NCBI GenBank assembly: GCA_951799425.1
Contig: OX637402.1
Span: 30,906,492-30,970,491 of the forward strand
DNA from: Ilex aquifolium
Lineage: Eukaryota > Streptophyta > Magnoliopsida > Aquifoliales > Aquifoliaceae
Length of the DNA stretch: 64,000 bases
Direction: 5' to 3'
The notes below the pieces were generated by a model. That model was not told the DNA's origin. It did no database searches and saw only the letters and a program-made list of their open reading frames with translations. Numbering within the stretch: the first letter of the stretch is position 1; each line of letters starts with the position of its first letter. The translations under genes and the position numbers were made by a program. Of the stretch, positions 12,587 through 23,225 are shown in pieces.

Positions 12587-12772
12587 TAAATATATATTAT
12601 ACTATTAATCAAAGGATATATAGACAAATAATATACATTTTAACACACATAATTAACTTTTCATTAACTTTTTAACCCAATTTTGGAGGAATTGATTTTA
12701 GTGAATTAGAAATAAAGTTAATTCATCAACTTTTCCATCTTTCATATTTTCTATTCTTACCAAACATGATAT

Positions 12773-13042
12773 TTCGTAGTTATTAGAATCGGACCGGACA
12801 AATCGAATCGACAGAAAGACTGAGTCAATGGTTCGCTGGTCGATGGCTTGAGATTGAGCCTAGGCAAAAGTAATAATTTTTTCTTTAATAAAAGCTGGCC
12901 AGCAGACCGTGTAAAAAAATCCGGGTTAAGCCGGTTATAGCCGGGTTGATTATCTAAACGATTCGTTTGAAGAACCGATACGGCTTAGGCACCAATTGAC
13001 CAGCCAGTCGGTCGGTTCAGTTTTAAATTTTAATTGTATTGT
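12773..13042. mobile_element. Nested CCGG-rich insert in copy A of the GTTTGGTA family
   Basis: This block has no counterpart in the 57.2-kb copy. It contains many (A)CCGG and CGGTT motifs (ATCGGACCGGAC near its left end, CGGTCGGTTCAGTTTTAAA near its right). The right end resembles the termini of the Mutator-like element at 52478-53580. Exact ends are uncertain. Confidence 0.5.
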
Positions 13043-13120
13043 AATTTTTTATCTATCCCTCAAATTTTTCATCTTTTTAATTTTTGAACTTTTATTTTTT
13101 TATCATACCAAATGAAACAT

Positions 13121-14152
13121 TAATCTTAACATTTATTATATTGCTACAATAATAATAAAAAGTTGTATCGTACTAGAATTGATCTGTAGTCTTAGATTTT
13201 AATTTAATTGATTTGTAGTCATTGATTATAAAAATAATTGAATAATATAAAATATTAAAATAAAAAGTTTTTACTATGTGGATAAAAATAAAAAAATCAT
13301 ACCGAAAAACCATACTAGTTGGACCTGAACATTTGCCCTTTTTTTTTTTTTTTTTGGTTCAGATTAATCGGCCTTAACTGTTCCAATTTAGTAATTATCC
13401 TACAAATTGATAAATCGGACATTTTACATAAAACGGAAGAACCGGACGAGATGTTCAAACTAAGCGGTTCGAGTTTTGAGGGATAAAAAAAATTCGGTAA
13501 GTGGGATAAAAAGAAATCAATTTGTTGGGGGCAATTTTGCCCTAAATAGACTTCTCTAGTTCTGTGTTCTGTCTTCTCTTCTCCAGATTCCCTCCTTCAC
13601 ACGCACACGCACACGCACACGCACACGCACACACACACTCTCTCTCTCTCTCTCTCTACAGTCTACACGCGCGCGCAGACACACAGAGTCAGTCTACAAT
13701 CACATACACACAAAATTTTATTGCTGTTTTTTTATACATTAGTGTTTTTTACTGTTTTAGCCTCTCAAGGTGGAAGAATTGATATGAGCAAAGGGAAAAA
13801 AAATTTGTAATTGTTATCATATTTCATATTTTTTAGTTAAATTATTATATTTTATAATTTTTTTAAACTAACAGTTGAAACAATGAACTATTAACCTATT
13901 CTGGCCGATTTGATGTGCGGGTCTACTTCTAATAACTATGTTCCAAAGACTTCAATTAACAATACTAATGCGTCATCTATAGTCTCATTAAGCGGCAGAC
14001 AGAAACTCTTATTTCAAAGAACAATGATGATTTTTGGTATAAATCATAAGGAAAGCAAAATAAAAATCCAATTTATCTATGGAAATCCCAATTGTTGCCT
14101 TTTTTTTTCCCACTTGAACAATAAGATCTGCAAAGATATGTGAGTGATCAGA
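13121..14152. other. AT-rich intergenic DNA
   Basis: No gene is supported. A second CCGG/CGGTTC-rich patch at about 13340-13470 looks like another diverged repeat. A compound microsatellite at 13598-13658 is listed separately. The final stretch should hold the 3' UTR of the minus-strand proline-rich gene. Confidence 0.55.
13598..13658 (+). repeat. (CACACG)n-(CA)n-(CT)n compound microsatellite
   Basis: Hexamer CACACG units pass into CA and then CT dinucleotides. The open frame across it (His-Ala then Ser-Leu runs) is only a translation of the repeat. Confidence 0.9.
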
Positions 14153-15292
14153 TCAGTACGGGGGTGGTAGGTGAATTCCCGGGAATGGGTGTGTTTGTTG
14201 GTAGAATCCTGTGGATGGAGGTGGTGGGTACACGTTTGGGAATAGTACTCCTGCAGATGGAGGTGGTGGGTACATGGTTGTGGACGGAGGTGGTGGGAAG
14301 ATTCCAGTTGATGGACCTGAAATGAAATATGCTTAATTACTAAATAATTAGAGGTTCAAAAAAAAAAAAAAACGTAAGTCATACAATTCTAATCATATCG
14401 TGAAGAATGACTCTTGCTTGTGAAGATAATAGTTTTTTTACAAGCATTCATGGTTTGTAATGACCGTAAATTCACAATGGAAACAAACCTGGTGGATTGC
14501 AACTCGGGTAGGGTGGTGGAGTACTGGCTCGAGGGGGTGGTGGGTATGGTTGTGGAGTAGCCTGAGGCGGGTACGAATGCGAAGGAACAGCCTGAGGGTG
14601 AGGCGGGTACGGCTGCGAAGTAGTGGCTTGAGGAGGCGGCGGATATGGATGTGAAGGGTAGCCTGCCGGAGGAGGAAATGACTGAAGAAGATTTTCAGGT
14701 GATTGACTGGAAGGGTAAGGAGCTTGGGGATATGGCGCTGCTGAATTAGGAGGATAAGTGGGGAACAGAGATGAGCAATTAGGAGGATAGGTTGTGCTTG
14801 GAGGTATTGGGGCTGAATCAGGAGGGTATGTGGTGTAAGGAGACATTGAAGATGGATATGGAGGGTTTGGCACGTTGGGAGGTGTGGCAGAATAGGTTAA
14901 GACAGCTTGGAAAGGAGATGAATTTGGTGGGGTTGTCATGTATGGAGGTGCAGAAGAGTAGGGTGTGGAAGCTGGGTAGGGAGCTGAATTTGGGGTTGTG
15001 GTCATGTGTGGTGGAGATGCGGCAGAATAGGGTGTCGCACTCGGGTAGGGAGATGAATTTGGGGGTGGCGCCACCATGTTTGGAGGTGCTGCAGAATAAG
15101 GTGTGGCTGTGACTACTTGGTAAGGAGCTGTAGGAAATGGTGGTGAGTTTTTATACGGGGGAATGGTGGAAATGGATGAATTTGGTGTAGCATATGGTGT
15201 TCCTGGTGGAGCATATTTTGTTGTGTTAGAAGATTCCAATTTCTCCTGCACCTTCTCCTTCACAGCTGCAAACAGAAAGCAGTGGTCTTTAG

Positions 15293-15336
<44 letters not shown>

Positions 15337-15635
15337 TTGCAGCATTAATGGAGAAGATTACAGTGTAAGAAGCAAAAAATAAAACATGGAACAAAGGAGA
15401 AGATGGGAGTGGGTTTGGAAGAAGATGATGTACCATGAACAACTCCAGAGATGGAAATGGGTGCGCCTACCATGACTGAAACTCCTCCGTATGCTATCTT
15501 GATAACACGAGGCCTACTATATAAGGGGTTGGAGGAAACTGAGGGAGGAATTCTTCCATTGGATTGGAGAGTTGACTTAATCAAAGTCTTCTTCCTGGCA
15601 CCAAGATCAGGAGTGGGCTGTAATTTAATCGACAA
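14153..15635 (-). CDS. Proline-rich protein of unknown function
   Basis: I do not recognise a named family. Three exons on the minus strand join in frame: 15635-15434, 15265-14489 and 14316-14153 (1143 nt, 380 residues, TGA). The first 67 residues are not repetitive and include RPRVIKIAYGGVSVMVGAP, a conserved-looking hydrophobic stretch. Exon 2 opens with a charged helix (AVKEKVQEKLESS) and then becomes a long Pro/Tyr/Ser/Thr tract. That tract has recurring units of the form PPNSSPYPSATPYSA, followed by YPPHPQA-type and PPPP repeats. Exon 3 continues with YPPPPS repeats and ends HLPPPY. No signal peptide or extensin SPPPP motif is seen, so a cell-wall extensin is unlikely and an intracellular scaffold is possible. 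All three junctions are GT..AG and the phases match. Intron 1 carries an (AC)n-(AT)n microsatellite. Confidence 0.75.
15293..15337. repeat. (AC)n(AT)n microsatellite in intron 1 of the proline-rich gene
   Basis: AC dinucleotides pass directly into AT dinucleotides within the 168-bp intron 15266-15433, close to its 3' end. Length variation could affect splicing. Confidence 0.85.
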
Positions 15636-16071
15636 TTTGGTCTGGCACCATGTGCCATGGAGTTGATCAGTTGAGAGAGAAGACTACGACTATATATCTA
15701 GCACATTTTATAGACCACTATTTACGATAGTTTTTTTTTTACAGAGTACTCAAATTTGTGTCAACTATTTCTTCGAGCTCGGATACTAGCCATTATAGTT
15801 GAGTGAGTTTAGTATGTTCCCTAAAAAATAAAAGTGATTAGTGCTTGAAAAATATAAAAAGTGTTAAAGTAAGACCTCTAAATTCTTAGAAATCATATTC
15901 AATTACTAAATCATCTCTAAGAGAATATATGGAACGGTAGTTGCAGCCACACACGATAGACAATCTAGATCCTATATACATTATATTGTGCTGCATTTCT
16001 TCAGTTCAAGATGCACAAAGTCAATGCCAAAATTGTCAACCAAAACCCAACGCATCAATTTCCTTATCAGC

Positions 16072-18135
16072 TAGGGGTGTAACTTGGGTTGGGCAACCCG
16101 ATTTCAACCCGAGCCCAACCTGAAAAAATTAGGGCTTGGGCTAGGGTTTTTAATACTTGAGTTGGGTTTGGGTCAAAAAAATCAACCCGAATTCAATTTG
16201 GGCTGGGCTCGGGTTGAGGCATCGGCAACCCGATTTCAACCCGAACCCGATAAATTAAAAAATAATTATATATATATATACTACTAATAAAAGTACACTA
16301 TAAAGAAAAACTTTTGATTGACAATTTTAACCCTAAAATAATATATAAAGACAATACTAACCTTATTTAATTTCGAACTCATATTAATTAGACTTGATTG
16401 ATGTTAAAATTTTAATTAATATTAATAAAACTTCATTAATATTACACATATCCAAGCCTTTTCATATTCTTTCTTTTAAAAGACAAAAATTAATTGTTAA
16501 AATAATTAAATTTACTTTTATTTATGTTTATCTATTTTCATTAGTTGATGACAAGTTCTGAATTTTCAAATAAAATTGAATAAATGCACTAGAATCTTAC
16601 TTAATATAAGATTTATTTTAATATAATTTGGATAAGATTATCAAACCCTAACTTTTCATTTTCTTCTCTTTTATGTTTTAGTTTTAATAAATCATCTTTA
16701 GTTATGTTTATTGGCAATACTAAAAACCATTTTATTTATATCTATTAGCAATGCTACGAATATGTTTAGTCTCATATTAAATTACTTATCACGACTTAAC
16801 TTTTTAAATTTGCTTAACTAATTGTTTATAATTAAATGACCACCATAACTTAAAATAGTTCACTTCTGTATTTTTCATAATTTAAAAAGTGTCTACTATA
16901 CTTTTTAGTTATATATACCAACATACTATAAAAAATATATTTGTACCATTACAATGATGTTGCAAATAAAATTAATCTAAATAATTAATTTCACGTGAAA
17001 AATTCTAAATTTTAAGGGCACAGGTTTAAAAGAAGGTAATTCATCAAAACTTAAGAGAAAATAAAACAATAAAAACTAATATTCGTTCTGTAAATATGCA
17101 GTGTTATGTCCATTACAAATTATAAAAATTATATAATAGGAATATTCAAAAGGTTAGATTTATAAGTAAGTATTTACTATTATATTTATTTAATTATTTC
17201 AAAAGCAAAACTATAACTCAAAAAGTTCACGTGTGCACGAATTTTAAATACCACATTATCCTTCTATAGTTAAATAACTAAATTGTCATCATATCCTTAG
17301 TGTTTAAATCTCCACATTACCCCTAACATTTCTTTTAATTCTCTATTCTTTATGTATAAATATCAATATGTATGAAACTTTTTAATTGACTATGTTACCT
17401 TTAAAAATAAGCATTGATTAGAATATTGACAATTATTATTATTATTTTATTCAATGAATTATAAGTTGAAACCTAATTAAATGAATTTCAAAATGAATTA
17501 TTTTTATCTTTTTTTCTTATAGTTAGAACAACGAATCGTTGGGAACAGATAAAATTTTTCAAATTCTATAATATAATTCAAGCAATAAAAATATAATTTT
17601 TATAAACTTGATATGATATTTAATTTAGGTACACATATACCTAAATTTTTTATCAAATTTTATACACGAAAATTATTCACGTGCAACGCACGTAGTGCAT
17701 TGCTAGTATATATAAATGATTAGTATTTTTTTTCATTTTTACTCCATCGTCCTCTGTTTCTTGTTGCTTGCTACTCTGTTATGCGTGATTAGTGGTGATA
17801 GTGTGATGTTTTAAGTTTAATGTTTTTATGGGTCTAATTTCTATGTTTTATGGGATTGTGCTTTGAGATCACTAGTTTTTTGGTGTGAAAGCAGATGATC
17901 AACAATCGTGCACTGTTATGAATAAAATATATGGATTGTTTTATGAATTTGTAATTATTCCCCCCTCTCTCTGTCTCTCTTGCAGTAAATCCGAATTCAA
18001 CCTGAGCCCGCCCGAATTAAACTCGGGCAGTTGAATATTAGAGTTAGGATTAGGGTTAGAGTTGAACATTATATACCTAGGGTTGGGCTAGGGTTGACTG
18101 TCTAACCCGCCCAACCCGCCCGAGTTGCACCCCTA
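16072..18135 (+). mobile_element. Non-autonomous hAT element with a nested Helitron
   Basis: The ends are inverted repeats: TAGGGGTGTAACTTGGG on the left and, complemented, TAGGGGTGCAACTCGGG on the right. They are flanked by a perfect 8-bp duplication TTATCAGC (16064-16071 and 18136-18143), the hAT signature. Subterminal DNA is full of AACCCG/GGGTTG motifs on both sides. No transposase is present. About 1.4 kb of the interior is a later Helitron insertion. Confidence 0.9.
16272..17706 (+). mobile_element. Helitron nested in the hAT element
   Basis: The 3' end is a hairpin (CACGTGC-AAC-GCACGTA) followed by GTGCATTG and CTAG at 17703-17706, then T. The 5' end lies in a TA run just before CTACTAATAAAAGTAC, so the first base is uncertain. 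Both ends match the Helitron at about 43462-43891. The interior is AT-rich with no coding capacity. Confidence 0.78.
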
Positions 18136-18841
18136 TTATCAGCTTCTTAGTTTGACTTGAAACCTCATAGACTAATTCTTTCCTTTATCCAACTGGCTTA
18201 GCAATCATGTACATTAGTTTATAGGTATAAATGTACGGAAAAATACTCTGCACGTAGGTGATTAGTCATGTATACACCTCTTATTATTTGATTTGACTAA
18301 AATTCCAATTTTTCTAAACATTGGGCATTACTATTAGAACTCCTATGATTTCAATCTCTCTTTTTGGTTCCAAGTAGAAAGCTAGATCGATTTCACAAAA
18401 TCGTCCCCAAATCTAGAATACTGAGAGCTAACGAGTGAACAACTCTATTTCCCTTTTTTCCAAGGCGAAAGACATTTTCATTTCAAAAACATATTAAATC
18501 TTTTTGAAAATCCATCGAAATGCATACTTTTTTTTTTTTACTAATTTGCCTAAAGTATAACAAAATTACTTTTTTCCCCCATGAAAATGAAGAATATCGT
18601 GTGATGTAATTCGAAACTACGTAGAGTTGGAATTGTTTATTCTTGCATTTTGCCTATTAATTTGTTTCTTTAACATTTTACTATTCATTTTTTTTATTTC
18701 TGATTTTTGATAACCGCATCCCAAAGGTTTCTCCAGTCTCCTTCCCCCCAATATAAGGTTCGAATCGTCTATATCTTCACCAATGGGAAAGCAGGATGTA
18801 TGACTTCAACTATCAGATGCTTGCTACTTGCTAGTTATGCT
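18136..18841. other. AT-rich intergenic DNA
   Basis: I see no gene or clear element. A patch near 18712-18790 (TTGATAACCGCATCCCAAAGG-like, with GGTTCGAAT) could be an old SINE fragment but has no resolvable ends. Confidence 0.4.
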
Positions 18842-19391
18842 TGACCGGCCCAGTCCAGAATTATAGACCAAGTTCAATTCAGAGGTCCCATTTAAAAATA
18901 CAGTTCAGACTTAGAATTATAAATTAGACTCATCTCAAACATACATGTCAAACCCATCACAGGATGAAGGAAGTTTAGTCAGGTTAGTCACACCATCTTG
19001 AGAGACTCAGTCCACAACGGACACATGATGAGATCTCCGTGGAATGCGCATTTCGCCATCTCCACGGAACTGTCTCGTCTTTTACGAGAATGACGTCACC
19101 TCCACCGAACTACCTCACCTGTTACAAGAATGATGTCTCAATCTATTATGAGACGTCTATAAATTTTAAATCACATCTACATAAAAGGGACATCTCTCGC
19201 ATATCACTGACATTTGAGTATTCTACATTCCTTGAGCAATAAAATACTCAGGCCATCATAGTCCTTCACAGTGGAATAAGTCACCCTAATCAAATCACTT
19301 AAATTGTGTTTTGCTTGTGTTGACTCTCCTTCTTAACTATTTACATTAAATACTTGATAAGTGGTGTATAAACACATTTTGTTCGTCATCA
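18842..19391 (+). mobile_element. Solo LTR, 550 bp
   Basis: It starts TGACCGGCCC, ends GTCATCA, and is flanked by a perfect 5-bp duplication ATGCT (18837-18841 and 19392-19396). Internally there is a TATA-like TCTATAAATTT near 19147 and an AATAAA signal near 19239, in the order expected of an LTR. No internal retroelement sequence adjoins it. The family (Gypsy or Copia) cannot be told. The perfect duplication points to moderate age. Confidence 0.85.
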
Positions 19392-19491
19392 ATGCTAATT
19401 TCAAAAGGTCTGGAGCTCCTCAATTTCTTTTTCTTTTCTTTTTTAAAATAATGCCCATTTGGAAAGTAATTACTATAATGTGAAATAATGA

Positions 19492-19705
19492 TGGGCCTTG
19501 TTTGGCCTTCATGAATTCGTATGAAATAATTATGAGCCTTGTATGGGCTTCACTGTCACTTAAGATTTAAGAATGATGGGCACTAATTGGGCTTAGTTTA
19601 TCATGGATTTGATTATGATTATGGCCTTTGATTGGTCTTCATTGGCAATCTTTCTTGAAAAGCTATGGACATTAATTGGGCTTTATTATGAAGCTATATT
19701 GGGCC
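19492..19705 (+). promoter_or_regulatory. Cluster of TGGGCY motifs upstream of RER1
   Basis: Five copies lie at 19492 (TGGGCC), 19544, 19588 and 19677 (TGGGCT) and 19700 (TGGGCC), the last 199 bp before the ATG. Site II type motifs are typical of constitutively expressed plant genes. Confidence 0.5.
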
Positions 19706-19898
19706 TAAGCCCATATCCGAGGTATATCCGCATCAAGTCTTGGACTCTCCACGACCGTTGGTCTCTTCGGTTGGTAAATTGGTAATAAACACGACGGGAA
19801 TCGAGAGGCGTGCACTTTCACGCTGTATCCCTTTCCCACATAACAAAAACGACCAAAGAGGATAGAGAGGGAGAGAATTTAGGAAAATAAAAACAAAG

Positions 19899-21637
19899 AT
19901 GAATCTTGGTGGCGCCGGCGACGACTCGTCCGCCTCCTCCGCGCTATCGCAGTGGTGCTACTCCGTTTCACGAAGGTACCAATATGTCCTCGACAAATCG
20001 ACACCGCACGTGCTCCGCCGTTGGATCGGGTTCTCTTTCGTCGCATTAATCTACGCTGTACGCGTGTACCTGGTCCAGGGATACTACATCATCACGTACG
20101 GACTCGGAATCTACATCCTCCAGCTATTGATCGCATTCCTGTCTCCTCAGGTAGATCCCGAGATCCAGGAACTCAGTGACGGTCCTTCACTCCCCACCCG
20201 TGGATCCGACGAGTTCCGGCCCTTCGTTCGCCGCCTTCCCGAGTTCAAGTTCTGGTGTGTTTCTTTTTCTCTCTTTAATAATTGATTCAGATGATGAATT
20301 ATAAAATATGTACATCTGTATTTGTATGAATGTATGTATGCAGTGTTTGGAGTATCAGATTCTGGATCAGGTGATAGTAATCCTTCAGATATGGAAAATA
20401 TTGTGTCTTTTAATGGTTATAGATCTGAATTAGTCTGGTTCAGCATTGACAGTTTAATTTTCTCTATGTTTAATTGGAGTCTGAGCCAAATTTGAAACTA
20501 GATTATTGTATTTAATAGTGCCCAGTATATGAGGCCAAACTCCACCTTAGACTTTAGGTAATTGTGTCTTTTCACACTTGACAGTACCTGTATTTGGTTT
20601 TTTCTAGGCATTGCTGTTGTCCTTGAAGCGCCATAAGTTTTATCTTGATATGGAGATGAAATAGCATTAGCCTTACACTTGCCAAATTTATGGTGCTTGA
20701 TAACAACCCTTGCAAAATCAAGTCTTCAGTTTTGATAAAAACCCAATGTTGTAAGTTCTAAAATTACAGAACACTGCTGAGAAAAAAATTGATGACATAT
20801 ATTACTAGCTTACTAAATTCAGCATAAGTGCAAAACAAAGAAATGGTCAGTGGGTTGTTCTTTCCAAAAGAATCGTCTTAGTGAAATTAGGAGCTCCAAT
20901 TTATGGAAAAGATGAAATAAAAAGACTTAAATCGTTCAAGCTGTCAGTTGTCAAATGATTGATAATACTGGAAATCCGGAAGGGTGTGCTTATTTGTAAA
21001 ACTCCGTCTTCAAGGTGGTTTCAACTTCTTTCTCTGTTCCATGTCCAATTCCCTTATATTCATGTGAATTACACGATTGTTTCTTCTGAAAATTTTCCAT
21101 GAGAAACCTTTGAGGTTTAATTGTATTATTGCTCAACACATCAAATTGTTTGAATGCGGAGCTTGACAACCACCGTAGAAGGTGTGATGTACATGCACCC
21201 ATTTCAAGGTGGATTGAGCCCAGACTTCATATGACTTAGATTAACAGCCTAAATCGTGATTATTTTGGGCTTATTACATGGCTCATCGTCTTTACCTTAC
21301 TCCATATAGATGTTCAAAAACATGTCCTTTCTTATAGTTTCAGCCGGCATTGTTATTGGGCTGCTAAATCTTTTTGGCATTTCAGCCAAATCGGTGGATT
21401 AGTTGAAATATTGGGCATACAAATATCCATCTTGGAATTACTCTGTTTCATCTTGTCATAGGTCATTTCCCTTTAAACGTATCATAAACGAATTCGTTTA
21501 TTGTTTTATCTTGACTTGCACTATTTCTCATCCATCTTAATATCTCATCTTGGTTGTGGTAAAGCACAGTTTGTAGAAAAGGTTCCCTAAGGAGATCTTT
21601 CAGAACTTGTCTTAACAACACCATCTCCCCCCCCCCC

Positions 21638-21668
<31 letters not shown>

Positions 21669-23225
21669 AAGGAAAAAAAAAAACCCAAATTGAAAAAAAA
21701 TGTCTGTAGTGTGAAGCCGTCATTTATTGCTGTACTGGTCACCATCTACATAGAAAAAAATTATCTCCCATTTTATTATTGTTCCTAGAATCAACTACAA
21801 GGGTATAGGTCTAAGAGAAGCATGGATTTATTCATGGACAGGCTCGAGTGCATTTCTTCCCATACCTAATTTGCATTTGCATCTCTAACTCTTAGAGGTT
21901 TCTCTAGTTAGTTTTTTCTAGTGTGTTGCACCCTCTTTGCAACTTTTGTGGTTTTTTCTTCGTACTTATCAAAAGGGTGTTGGGGATTAGGTGGCATGGT
22001 ATGGTTTCATATTGGGGGAAAAAAAAAGGTGTCATGGTCATTTTGGGGAGCTTTGTGGGCTTTGCGGTGGAGAGTGTTTTCTCTAGAAATTGCAAGTTTT
22101 TAGAAATCTTGTTTATTTGTTTATTTTTATTTCCATTTCTTTTTTAGCATTGATCTATTTCCCTCATTTTATAGGCAAGATCCGTTAACATACCTTTTTT
22201 AAAAAAAATTCCTGTTTCCATAGTAAATCCATAACTGTCTTGATCATTGTGGAAAATTTCTGAGTGTTACCAACAACAAGAGTGCGGGTGGTATCTTAGT
22301 CCCAACATGACTGATCATTCTCTTGAACTGCCTACAAGCACTTACATCAACTGTGGACAGGATAGGTAAATCTTAATCACAAGGCATATCAACACATTGA
22401 TGAGTTTCCGCCGTGCAAATTGTTTTCTATTTCTTGGGTTAGCAGTGAAGGTTCTTGAGATTCTCCGTCTGCATACACATTTGAAATTTTCATCTGATCT
22501 TGAAGGCTGGTTGTACCTTCGAGCAGCCTCTGTGTTATTATCAGAGAAAAAGATTAGCTAACAACTAATCTTATCCTTTTTTGAATTCAACTTGTATTGC
22601 AGATCTAGCTCATCCACTCTGCACTTATCGTTTCTTATCTTTTGTGTCAAATTCAAATCATTTCATTGGTCTACATAAGACCATCCATTGTAACATATGT
22701 TCTGTGTGAAAAATATATACAAAGCAGAGCTTCTCATAGTTATTAGTAATAACAAATACAAATGCCAATTTTTAGCTGCAAGGTGGAAATTTTGAGTTTT
22801 GTTCTTCAATCTGTGGAAAATTTGAGTTTTGTTCTTCAATCTGTATGACAGGCACTCAATCACAAAAGCCTTCTGCATTGCTTTTGTGCTCTCATTCTTC
22901 AGTGCATTTGACGTGCCTGTATTTTGGCCAATTCTATTATTCTATTGGCTGGTGTTATTCATTTCAACAATGAAGAGGCAGATAATGCACATGATTAAAT
23001 ACCGATATGTTCCGTTCTCCTTGGGCAAACAGGTATTTGATATTACAAATGATTAAATACACAATTTTGTTGAGTTGGTGTAATGAATTCTCCTTTTTTT
23101 ACATCTTCCACTTGGCACTGTACCCTCAAGCCTGAAATGTGATTGAAGTTTTTTTTCCTGTTTTTCAGCGTTATACAGGGAAGAAAGTAGTGCCTACTGA
23201 CAACACGAACATTGCAAGGCCTTGA
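19899..23225 (+). CDS. RER1: RER1 family Golgi retrieval receptor
   Basis: RER1 is a four-span Golgi membrane protein that returns escaped ER membrane proteins via COPI vesicles. Three exons, 19899-20254, 22852-23032 and 23169-23225, give 594 nt, 197 residues plus TGA, a usual plant length. Exon 1 holds the family start ([20 protein letters not shown]), the first two membrane spans ([19 protein letters not shown] and [19 protein letters not shown]) and the conserved [16 protein letters not shown]. Exon 2 supplies the last two spans ([20 protein letters not shown]) and [20 protein letters not shown]. Exon 3 gives a short tail ending NIARP. Intron 1 is 2.6 kb, with a C28 tract and a 30-bp tandem repeat right before its acceptor. 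Identification is firm. Confidence 0.95.
21627..21669. repeat. C28 homopolymer followed by (AC)n in RER1 intron 1
   Basis: An unbroken run of 28 cytosines (21627-21654) runs into AC dinucleotides. Together with the G34 tract at 4025 it makes two very long G/C homopolymers in one window. Confidence 0.9.
22783..22842 (+). repeat. 30-bp tandem duplication next to the RER1 intron 1 acceptor
   Basis: Two 30-bp units (22783-22812 and 22813-22842) differ at a single base. Each contains GAGTTTTGTTCTTCAATCT, a pyrimidine tract. The acceptor AG follows nine bases later (22850-22851). Confidence 0.9.

Larger units (their letters stand above)
10168..13120 (+). mobile_element. GTTTGGTA-family TIR element, copy A, split by two later insertions
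   Basis: The outer ends match as TATGGTCCGTTTGGTA (left) and the complement of TACCAAATGAAACAT (right). The left arm (10168-10362), the middle block (12587-12772) and the right arm (13043-13120) align with the uninterrupted copy at 57168-57672, including the shared block near ATATATAGACAAATAA and GGAGGAATTGATTTTAGTGA. A Helitron (10363-12586) and a second insert (12773-13042) interrupt it. Target duplications could not be resolved, so the superfamily is open. Confidence 0.7.

Noticed and set aside
13564-13782. A small His-Ala / Ser-Leu repeat protein
   Set aside because: It is a direct translation of a CACACG/CA/CT microsatellite.
14460-15112. Plus-strand frames opposite the proline-rich gene
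   Set aside because: They are complements of Pro/Tyr codon repeats. The minus strand has three exons with matching phases and splice sites.
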